From: Bacteroidales bacterium
GTDB lineage: Bacteria > Bacteroidota > Bacteroidia > Bacteroidales > VadinHA17
NCBI GenBank assembly: GCA_013314865.1
Contig: JABUEV010000092.1
Location: 1-7,995, forward strand
DNA length: 7,995 bases
Direction: 5' to 3'
Made by a program: the position numbers and the translations under genes. Below are positions 1 to 5,304 of this stretch, piece after piece. Numbering within the stretch: position 1 is the stretch's first letter; every line of letters starts with the position of its first letter. The notes beneath the pieces are model-generated. The model made no database searches and was not told the origin of the DNA. It was given only the letters and a program-made list of their open reading frames with translations.

Positions 1-921
1 TTGGCATATTATGAAAGGATCTTCGATCAGGCCAGGCAGACTGCTATGAATCAGGGATATGCTGGAGTGAGATGGCCGAAAATGGTTGGTCCGGATGGCC
101 GTGAAAGCCCCAGCACTGTGGGAACTTACCTTATCTGGCAGCAGCCGCATCCCATTTTTTATGCCGAGCTCCTGTACCAGAATTCAAACAATAAAAAACA
201 GGTACTTGACAAATATGCGAAGATGGTTTTTGCAACAGCCGATTTTATGTCTTCGTATGCATGGTTTGACAGTACATCAAGCCGGTATATACTGGGTCCG
301 ATGCTTATCCCTGCACAGGAAAGCCTCAGACCCGAGACAACAATAAATCCTTCGTTTGAACTTGTATACTGGTACTGGGCACTGAAGACAGCATCAGAAT
401 GGAAATCAAGGATGAATCTTGAACCTGATGAAAAATATAATGATGTTGTAAAAAAAATTTCCGAACTTCCGGTACTCGACAATCTTTACCTTTGTTCTGA
501 AGATACGAAAGATTCATATGAAAATCCGGCTTATATGAGCGATCATCCAATAGTTGCCGCAGTAAAAGGAGTCATGCCCGGGACAGATATGGTGGATGAT
601 GGAATTCTCTCAAGATCGCTTGACATGATAAAGGCAAAATGGAACTGGCAATCAACATGGGGTTGGGATTTCTCCATGCTTGCAATGTCCGCCGCCTCAA
701 TTGGCCGGTCAGAACTTGCCATTGATTTCCTGATGATGGATGCTCCTAAGAACAGGTATCTGCTTAACGGTCATAATTACCAGGATGCAAGACTTTCAAT
801 ATATCTTCCGGGGAATGGCGGCTTACTAACGGCTGTGGCAAAAATGTGCCTCTATGAGCAGTTCCCGAAGAACGGAAAATGGAATGTGAGATGGGAAAAT
901 CTAAATGAATATGTTAAATAA
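1..921 (+). CDS. C-terminal part of a six-hairpin glycosidase-like protein (GH65/GH95-like), cut at left edge
   Basis: The reading frame is open from the first base and ends at TAA 919-921. The first codon is TTG with no start context, so I read it as internal Leu and the gene as missing its 5' part; 306 residues are visible. Trp/Tyr-rich helical segments such as LIWQQPHPIFYAEL (44-57), TINPSFELVYWYWALK (114-129), WNWQSTWGWDF (214-224) and the C-terminal LNGHNYQ...YLPGNGGLL (255-276) fit the (alpha/alpha)6 barrel of inverting glycosidases and phosphorylases related to GH65/GH95. I recognise this sequence style from Bacteroidota glycan-degradation loci, but the exact family and substrate are inference and I do not assign catalytic residues. 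The export signal, if any, would lie outside the window. A GH16 glucanase follows 13 bp downstream on the same strand, so a shared role in polysaccharide breakdown is likely. Confidence 0.7.
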   Translation: MAYYERIFDQARQTAMNQGYAGVRWPKMVGPDGRESPSTVGTYLIWQQPHPIFYAELLYQNSNNKKQVLDKYAKMVFATADFMSSYAWFDSTSSRYILGPMLIPAQESLRPETTINPSFELVYWYWALKTASEWKSRMNLEPDEKYNDVVKKISELPVLDNLYLCSEDTKDSYENPAYMSDHPIVAAVKGVMPGTDMVDDGILSRSLDMIKAKWNWQSTWGWDFSMLAMSAASIGRSELAIDFLMMDAPKNRYLLNGHNYQDARLSIYLPGNGGLLTAVAKMCLYEQFPKNGKWNVRWENLNEYVK

Positions 922-934
922 AATATTTACTGTG

Positions 935-1702
935 ATGAAAAAGGTAATCCTGTTGTCGGCTGTCATTCTTTTGACCTGCTGCGGTCGTGAAAAGGAAGCA
1001 AAATGGGACCTCGTGTGGTCTGATGAATTTGAATATTCAGGTCTGCCAGATTCCACAAAATGGGGGAATGAGGTTGGATTTATACGAAACAATGAACTGC
1101 AGTATTATACTGAAAGGCGAATTGAAAACAGTGTGGTACATGACGGCAACCTTCTTATAATCGGACGGAAGGAGAGATTTGATACAGCGAATTATACTTC
1201 AGCAAGCCTTACAACTGACCGCAAGCACGCCTGGACATTCGGAAAGATCGAGGCCAGAATGAAGCTTCCAAAAGGACAGGGGATGTGGCCGGCATTCTGG
1301 ATGCTCGGACAAAACGTTCATGAGCTGGGATGGCCGGAATGCGGCGAGATTGACATTATGGAGCATATAAATAATGATAATTTTGTCCATGGAACTCTTC
1401 ACTGGTACAACAAGGATCACCTTTCATCCGGAAAGACTGCACCATGCGATGTTACACAATATCACAGCTATGCTATAGAGTGGGACAGTGATTCCATTAA
1501 ATGGCTTCTTGACGGTAAACAATACCATCAGCTGCCGGTAAAGAGTGAAATAATTGGCAACCAGGCCTTCCAGCTTCCTTTCTATATAATACTTAATCTT
1601 GCAATTGGAGGCAGTTGGCCAAAAGACCCTGATGAAACAACTCAGTTCCCGGATACGGTGTTCGTTGATTATGTCAGAGTGTACCAAAAAGCAGAAGAAT
1701 AA
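935..1702 (+). CDS. GH16 endo-beta-1,3(4)-glucanase (laminarinase-like) lipoprotein
   Basis: Glycoside hydrolase family 16 enzyme that should cleave internal beta-1,3 or mixed-linkage beta-glucan bonds with retention. The frame opens at 905, but I choose ATG 935: it gives a compact signal peptide (MKKVILLSAVILLTCCG), avoids overlap with the preceding gene, and the ten extra residues would only precede that signal. The signal ends in a lipobox-like LLTCC (Cys15 or Cys16), so the protein is probably lipid-anchored. The beta-jelly-roll core starts at WDLVWSDEFEY. The catalytic signature GEIDIMEHI shows the GH16 ExDxxE pattern, with Glu138 the expected nucleophile, Asp140 the assisting residue and Glu143 the acid/base. 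WPAFWMLG, HGTLHWY and NLAIGGSWP are typical of laminarinase/lichenase-type members. At 255 aa it is a single-domain enzyme with no carbohydrate-binding module. It probably belongs to one operon with the upstream glycosidase. The exact glucan specificity is not decided by these motifs. Confidence 0.9.
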   Translation: MKKVILLSAVILLTCCGREKEAKWDLVWSDEFEYSGLPDSTKWGNEVGFIRNNELQYYTERRIENSVVHDGNLLIIGRKERFDTANYTSASLTTDRKHAWTFGKIEARMKLPKGQGMWPAFWMLGQNVHELGWPECGEIDIMEHINNDNFVHGTLHWYNKDHLSSGKTAPCDVTQYHSYAIEWDSDSIKWLLDGKQYHQLPVKSEIIGNQAFQLPFYIILNLAIGGSWPKDPDETTQFPDTVFVDYVRVYQKAEE

Positions 1703-1733
1703 CTTGAAAACAAAATATTTAATCTGAAGAACA

Positions 1734-2405
1734 ATGTTGAAAGATACTTTTATTTTCATTTTCACTTTTATATTCACATCATTCTCCCCGGCGGTTTACG
1801 GGCAGGATGAAGAAGACTTGTCTTACCTTCAGTATCTCTATCCTGAATTCACAAACAGTGTAGTTCTCCTCAAGAACGGTCAGACCCAGAAAGCCATGAT
1901 GAATTATAACATGGCCACAGAAAAGATGGTGTATATAAAAGATAATGTGTACTATGATCTTTTAAGCTACGAGATCACAGACACTATCTATATTAATAAC
2001 AGCAAGTTTGTGCCTGTGGGGAAAGTGTTTTACGAATTAGTGGTGAAAGGTCCGGTGACACTTTTTATCGAGCATTCGGCCAGCTTGCTGCCCCCTGCAA
2101 AGCCGGGGGCCTACGGTACCAAAACTGAAACATCAAGTGTGACTATGGTCTCAACTTATGGATCTTCAGGAGGGAAACTTTATAATCTGAAACTCCCTTC
2201 AGACTATAAAATAATCTTAAAGCCGGTCTACTGGATAAGAAAAGATTACCGTATGTACAGTTTCGTAAATGCCGGCCAGTTCCTTAAAATATTCCCGGAC
2301 AAAAAATCACAGCTGAAGGAATTCATTAAAATCAATAAAACTAAATTCGACAAAAGAGATGATGTTGTCAAACTGATAAATTACTGCAACAGTATAATCA
2401 GCTAG
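1734..2405 (+). CDS. Exported protein of unknown function
   Basis: I do not recognise a named family. The 223-aa product begins with a Phe/Ile-rich hydrophobic stretch (residues 5-18) ending in AVYG-QDEE, a plausible signal peptidase I site after Gly23, so it should be periplasmic or outer-membrane associated. The mature part is acidic at the start, then mixed beta-strand-like with many Tyr, and ends in a Lys-rich helical tail (FPDKKSQLKEFIKINKTKF...) that resembles the C-termini of many uncharacterised Bacteroidota secreted proteins. There is no Cys lipobox, no catalytic motif and no transmembrane segment after the signal. It starts 31 bp after the GH16 stop with no clear promoter or terminator between, so co-transcription with the glycan genes is possible, but nothing in the protein shows a glycan role. 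Confidence 0.75.
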   Translation: MLKDTFIFIFTFIFTSFSPAVYGQDEEDLSYLQYLYPEFTNSVVLLKNGQTQKAMMNYNMATEKMVYIKDNVYYDLLSYEITDTIYINNSKFVPVGKVFYELVVKGPVTLFIEHSASLLPPAKPGAYGTKTETSSVTMVSTYGSSGGKLYNLKLPSDYKIILKPVYWIRKDYRMYSFVNAGQFLKIFPDKKSQLKEFIKINKTKFDKRDDVVKLINYCNSIIS

Positions 2406-2452
2406 CAATCCGGCATAATTTTAATGCATTGGTTTCTTCCGTTCATCCACAC

Positions 2453-2484
2453 TTTAGTGTTATTCGTGGAAATTAACACTTAAA
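2453..2484 (+). terminator. Weak imperfect hairpin after the 223-aa gene
   Basis: TTTAGTGTTA (2453-2462) and TAACACTTAAA (2474-2484) pair with one bulged base around an 11-nt loop. It sits about 50 bp after the stop of the unknown exported protein. No T-run follows directly, so a terminator role is only tentative; it may be chance in AT-rich DNA. Confidence 0.25.
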
Positions 2485-2486
2485 TG

Positions 2487-2518
2487 CTTGACATTCATTT
2501 TAATATATTTTATTTTAG
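2487..2518 (+). promoter_or_regulatory. Candidate promoter for the FN3-repeat lipoprotein gene
   Basis: The spacer holds a CTTG element (2487-2490) followed after 20 bp by TATTTTAG (2511-2518), one mismatch from the Bacteroidota -7 motif TAnnTTTG. The same stretch also reads as TTGACA (2488-2493), 17 bp, then TATTTT (2511-2516), a sigma70-like arrangement. Either reading puts the RNA start near 2525, giving a leader of about 35-45 nt. The AT-rich context makes chance matches easy. Confidence 0.4.
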
Positions 2519-2559
2519 AGTGATTTTTATCTGATAAAAATAATTGCTAATATAAAAAT

Positions 2560-4485
2560 ATGTATGAAATGAAAGCATTGGTGAAGATTTCTATAATGAT
2601 TTGCATCGCTTCTGTTACTGTGATGTTTTTTAATTCATGCAAGAAGAAACCCACACCGCCGGTTGTGACTACTGCTAGTGTAACTGCAATTACCCAGATA
2701 TCAGCTGTTTCAGGCGGTAATGTAACAAACGACGGTGGCGCAGGCGTGACTGCCAGGGGTGTCTGCTGGAGCACAACAGCCAATCCTACTGTTGCAAACA
2801 ATAAAACTACAGATGGAACCGGCATTGGCTCCTTCACAAGCAATCTGACCGGATTGACGGCCGGGACTGTTTATTATGTAAGAGCGTATGCGACTAACAG
2901 TGCCGGGACAGGTTACGGCAACCAGGTTACATTTACAACCAGTGCTGTTGCTGGCGCAACAATTACCACAACTGCTGTGACTTCGATTACAACAAACTCT
3001 GCCGTATCCGGCGGTACAATCACAGGTGACGGCGGAGCCCAGGTGACAGCGAGAGGCGTGTGCTGGAGCACTTCAGTTAATCCTACTGTGGCCGACAGCA
3101 AAACTTCAGATGGCACAGGCACAGGCTCTTTCACAAGCAATCTGACCGGACTCACACCGAACACTACTTACTATGTGAGAGCTTATGCTGTGAACAGTGC
3201 AGGTACAGTGTACGGAAACCAGGTATCATTCACTACAGAACAAATAAAACTGGCCACAGTTACCACGGCAGATGTTACTTCAGTTACATCATCTTCTGCT
3301 GTTTCAGGCGGGGAAGTAGTGTCTGACGGAGGAGGTGCTGTCACTGCACGTGGTGTCTGCTGGGGTACTTTGCCTGCTCCCACAACGGCAGGAAGCAAGA
3401 CTACAGACGGAGCCGGAACAGGAAGCTTTACAAGCAATATAGCAGGACTAGAGCCAGGAAAAACATATTATGTTAGAGCTTATGCTGTTAACAATGCAGG
3501 AACAGCCTATGGAAACGAAATATCCTTCAACACTCCATCAGAACTGGCTGTTGTCAGCACATCTCAGGTTAACATGATAACAACAAATTCAGCTGTTTCA
3601 GGAGGTAATGTGCTATCTGACGGCGGATCTTCCGTGACAGCAAGGGGAGTATGCTGGAGCACCAACTCAACTCCCACTGTATCTGACAGTCATACAACTG
3701 ACGGAAGCGGCACAGGAAGCTTCTCAAGTTCCATTACCGGCTTAAATCCGAATACAACCTATTATGTCAGGGCATATGCTGTTAACAGCGTAGGAACAGC
3801 TTATGGTTCTGTTATTTCTTTCACAACACAGCCGGCCACTACAACTGTAACAGATGTTGACGGGAATGTATATAATACTGTCACCATAGGCTCTCAGGTC
3901 TGGATGACTGAAAACCTCAGAGTAACACACTACCGCAACGGTGATCCGATAATAACAGGATTAAGCGACAATGAATGGTCATCAACAACCAGCGGAGCTT
4001 TTTCAATTTACAACAACGTACCTTCCAACAGTAAGGTTTACGGGAATCTGTATAACTGGTATGCAGTAACCGACAGTCGGGGACTTTGCCCGGTTGGCTG
4101 GCATACGCCTACAAATGCCGAATGGGAAACACTGACTACATATCTTATCAATAACGGTTTTGGGTATGGCGGAAGTGGTAATGACATCGGAAAGTCGATG
4201 GCAATGACCTCGGGATGGGATGAAAGCATTGTACCGGGAACGGTAGGACATGAACAGTCCGGCAACAACAGCAGTGGATTTTCTGCCCTTCCTGCAGGGT
4301 TCAGAAATTATACCGGTGCATTCAGCTATCTTGGCACTATGGGATTCTGGTGGTCTTCCACTGAAACAACCTCAGATTATGCCCTGAGCAGGTTCCTTCA
4401 GAACACTCTGCCAGGTCTGGAAAATCCAGCTTACGACAAAAACAAGGGACTATCAGTCCGTTGCGTGAAAGACAGCAGAAAGTAA
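2560..4485 (+). CDS. Lipoprotein with four FN3-like repeats and a Fib_succ_major domain
   Basis: A 641-aa envelope protein. Residues 10-26 are hydrophobic and end in FFNSC, a lipobox with Cys27 as the lipidated residue, followed by KKKPTPP. ATG 2569 (three codons in) is an equally good start. Four tandem repeats follow, roughly residues 35-127, 134-226, 233-325 and 330-423. Each carries SAVSGG, an ARGVCW motif (starts 65, 164, 263, 361) and a YYVRAYA motif (105, 204, 303, 401), the latter typical of FN3-like beta-sandwiches in Bacteroidota surface proteins. Residues 428-636 match the Fibrobacter succinogenes major paralogous domain (TIGR02145/PF09603 type): VTDVDGNVYNTVTIGSQVWM, a YGNLYNWYAV segment, CPVGWHTPT, GFSALPAGFRN, FWWSST and a closing SVRCVKD. 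The role of this domain is not established; adhesion or glycan binding is a guess. The gene stands apart from the upstream operon by 154 bp and has its own hairpin downstream. Confidence 0.9.
   Translation: MYEMKALVKISIMICIASVTVMFFNSCKKKPTPPVVTTASVTAITQISAVSGGNVTNDGGAGVTARGVCWSTTANPTVANNKTTDGTGIGSFTSNLTGLTAGTVYYVRAYATNSAGTGYGNQVTFTTSAVAGATITTTAVTSITTNSAVSGGTITGDGGAQVTARGVCWSTSVNPTVADSKTSDGTGTGSFTSNLTGLTPNTTYYVRAYAVNSAGTVYGNQVSFTTEQIKLATVTTADVTSVTSSSAVSGGEVVSDGGGAVTARGVCWGTLPAPTTAGSKTTDGAGTGSFTSNIAGLEPGKTYYVRAYAVNNAGTAYGNEISFNTPSELAVVSTSQVNMITTNSAVSGGNVLSDGGSSVTARGVCWSTNSTPTVSDSHTTDGSGTGSFSSSITGLNPNTTYYVRAYAVNSVGTAYGSVISFTTQPATTTVTDVDGNVYNTVTIGSQVWMTENLRVTHYRNGDPIITGLSDNEWSSTTSGAFSIYNNVPSNSKVYGNLYNWYAVTDSRGLCPVGWHTPTNAEWETLTTYLINNGFGYGGSGNDIGKSMAMTSGWDESIVPGTVGHEQSGNNSSGFSALPAGFRNYTGAFSYLGTMGFWWSSTETTSDYALSRFLQNTLPGLENPAYDKNKGLSVRCVKDSRK
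2662..3828 (+). repeat. Four tandem ~297-bp coding repeats (FN3-like units)
   Basis: Units lie at about 2662-2940, 2959-3237, 3256-3534 and 3547-3828. The ARGVCW and YYVRAYA motifs recur at intervals of 99, 99 and 98 codons. Units 1 and 2 are most alike at DNA level (for example the shared stretch encoding SFTSNLTGL), while unit 4 lacks one codon in the linker. Such arrays can gain or lose units by recombination and can be collapsed in assemblies. Confidence 0.9.
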
Positions 4486-4689
4486 ATTCCGGGAACAATA
4501 AAGAATTCTATATAAAATCCATCCACAATGAATAACGTGGATGGATTTTCTGTTTCATAAGTTAAGAGTTATGATTTCCCTTTAAGTAAATAAAATCTCT
4601 AACTGCAGTTGAACTTTCAGCAAGTTCTGTTTGTTAATAAAATGGACAATTATATCAATATTTAGACATTTTTCTAAATATTAATATCG
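4486..4689. other. AT-rich spacer with hairpins, no gene seen
   Basis: No credible coding frame on either strand. It contains the 13-bp hairpin listed separately and a short inverted repeat GAACTT/AAGTTC (4611-4616 and 4622-4627, 5-nt loop). The rest is AT-rich leader/promoter DNA for the small unit that begins near 4690. Confidence 0.5.
4514..4549. terminator. Perfect 13-bp hairpin, likely terminator of the FN3/Fib_succ gene
   Basis: AAAATCCATCCAC (4514-4526) pairs perfectly with GTGGATGGATTTT (4537-4549) around a 10-nt loop, 28 bp after the stop codon of the lipoprotein gene. Because the arms begin with AAAA and end with TTTT, RNA from either strand would end the hairpin in four U; the plus strand continues CTGTTTC. 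It is a reasonable, though not textbook, intrinsic terminator. Confidence 0.65.
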
Positions 4690-4697
4690 TAAATTTG
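4690..4697 (+). promoter_or_regulatory. Bacteroidota-type -7 promoter element of the small unit
   Basis: TAAATTTG (4690-4697) matches TAnnTTTG exactly. A T-rich stretch TTTTTC (4669-4674) is the nearest candidate for the -33 element, at slightly short spacing. The predicted RNA start is at about 4701-4704, leaving a leader of about 77 nt before ATG 4781. Confidence 0.5.
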
Positions 4698-4700
4698 ATA

Positions 4701-4739
4701 AAAACGTGATTAGCAATAATATCAGTCTTGTCACGTTTT
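4701..4739 (+). promoter_or_regulatory. 9-bp inverted repeat at the predicted RNA 5' end
   Basis: AAAACGTGA (4701-4709) and TCACGTTTT (4731-4739) are perfect reverse complements with a 21-nt loop. The left arm begins where transcription from TAAATTTG should start, so the RNA would carry a 5'-terminal stem-loop, which could stabilise the message. In DNA it could instead be an operator. Both readings are inference. Confidence 0.4.
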
Positions 4740-4780
4740 ACTGTCAGAAGGTTTATTGTTAACGGCTTAAAATTATTCTC

Positions 4781-4981
4781 ATGGAAACAGGTGATTTTAC
4801 CGGAAGAGTTGCATCTAACGCCTACAAACTGAGCCTTAAAAGACAAATTGAGGAGAACAACAGGAGAGTGCAGGAGTACTACAAAAGACTGCAGGACCAG
4901 CAGAGGGAGAGAGAAGCCCAGAAACAGGATGAATTCCGGTTTGTCTGTGACTGGCAGTCAACGAACGGATTCTCAAAATAA
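4781..4981 (+). CDS. Small charged helical protein, 66 aa, unknown
   Basis: I do not recognise a family. The frame METGDFTGRVASNAYKLSLK... continues into a strongly charged stretch rich in Arg, Glu and Gln (residues 20-50, with IEENNRRVQEYYKRLQDQQR) that should form one long amphipathic helix or coiled coil, and ends FRFVCDWQSTNGFSK. There is no signal peptide or membrane segment, so it is probably cytoplasmic. Support for it being real comes from its setting: an exact TAnnTTTG motif 84 bp upstream, a structured leader, and a strong intrinsic terminator about 100 bp after the stop. No Shine-Dalgarno is seen, which is normal in this phylum. The stop is doubled (TAA TGA). A neighbouring +1 frame stays open to 5054, so an extended product by frameshift cannot be excluded. 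A non-coding RNA is the alternative. Confidence 0.5.
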   Translation: METGDFTGRVASNAYKLSLKRQIEENNRRVQEYYKRLQDQQREREAQKQDEFRFVCDWQSTNGFSK

Positions 4982-4990
4982 TGAGTTTCC

Positions 4991-5008
4991 TCTGAAGAAT
5001 CCTTCAGA
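4991..5008 (+). other. 7-bp hairpin in the 3' region of the small unit
   Basis: TCTGAAG (4991-4997) and CTTCAGA (5002-5008) pair perfectly across a 4-nt loop, starting 10 bp after the stop codon of the 66-aa frame. No T-run follows. It may be an RNA structure element between the coding part and the terminator, or chance. Confidence 0.35.
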
Positions 5009-5078
5009 TTATTCAGGTGTTTATACCGGGGAAAGCAGAATATTTTGCAGATAATTTAAATGCAGAAGCAAAAACAGG

Positions 5079-5110
5079 AAGAGGGTGCCACAGCGGCACC
5101 CTCTTTTTTT
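5079..5110 (+). terminator. Strong intrinsic terminator of the small unit
   Basis: GAGGGTGCC (5081-5089) pairs with GGCACCCTC (5095-5103) around a 5-nt loop, extendable by two A-T pairs on the outside, and is followed directly by seven T (5104-5110). This is a textbook GC-rich stem plus U-tract on the plus strand. It closes the unit that starts near 4700 and isolates it from the ankyrin gene. Confidence 0.9.
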
Positions 5111-5221
5111 CCCATAAATAACCCCGGTTAAAATTTATTCATAAAATCAGCCTTTAACTTTTTTTATTAGTTGAATGCTATCTATTGGCTGAACAAAACA
5201 GGCATAAATAATGTTTTTTAA

Positions 5222-5229
5222 TAACTTTA
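5222..5229 (+). promoter_or_regulatory. Candidate -7 promoter element of the ankyrin gene
   Basis: TAACTTTA is one base from TAnnTTTG and is followed by C, as often seen in this phylum. No good -33 TTTG is found at the usual distance. If used, the RNA would start near 5236, only about 9 nt before ATG 5245 but about 70 nt before ATG 5305, which favours the internal start. Confidence 0.4.
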
Positions 5230-5291
5230 CACAGTGATCCGGCAATGAAGATTTTTATCTCCGGATTTATACAAACGTGTTTTATGATATC

Positions 5292-5296
5292 AGGAG
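5292..5296 (+). promoter_or_regulatory. Shine-Dalgarno-like AGGAG deciding the ankyrin start
   Basis: AGGAG lies 8 nt before ATG 5305 and only 2 nt before ATG 5299. The 8-nt spacing suits 5305. Such sites are uncommon in Bacteroidota, so this is supporting rather than decisive evidence. Confidence 0.4.
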
Positions 5297-5304
5297 ACAT
5301 GAAA

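Larger units (their letters stand above)
5111..5304. other. Spacer and leader of the ankyrin gene
   Basis: AT-rich stretch between the terminator and the preferred start of the ankyrin gene. It holds only the candidate promoter element at 5222-5229 and the AGGAG at 5292-5296; no other gene or repeat is seen. Confidence 0.5.

Noticed and set aside
905..934. GH16 start at ATG 905
   Set aside because: It would overlap the upstream gene and add ten residues before an already complete lipoprotein signal peptide.
2547..3437. Three similar minus-strand frames opposite the FN3-like repeats
   Set aside because: They are antisense shadows of the tandem repeats; their mutual similarity comes from the repeated plus-strand coding sequence, and they lack signals of their own.
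2662..3828. CRISPR-like or other regularly spaced repeat array
   Set aside because: The repeats are about 297 bp long and in frame; they encode protein domains, not short repeats with unique spacers.
4655..4846. Minus-strand 63-aa frame over the small unit's leader
   Set aside because: It runs through the promoter and leader hairpin, has no supporting upstream signal and shows random AT-rich composition.
4848..5054. A separate 68-aa plus-strand gene starting at 4848
   Set aside because: Its first half is an out-of-frame reading of the 66-aa ORF with poor composition; only its tail is of interest, as a possible frame extension.
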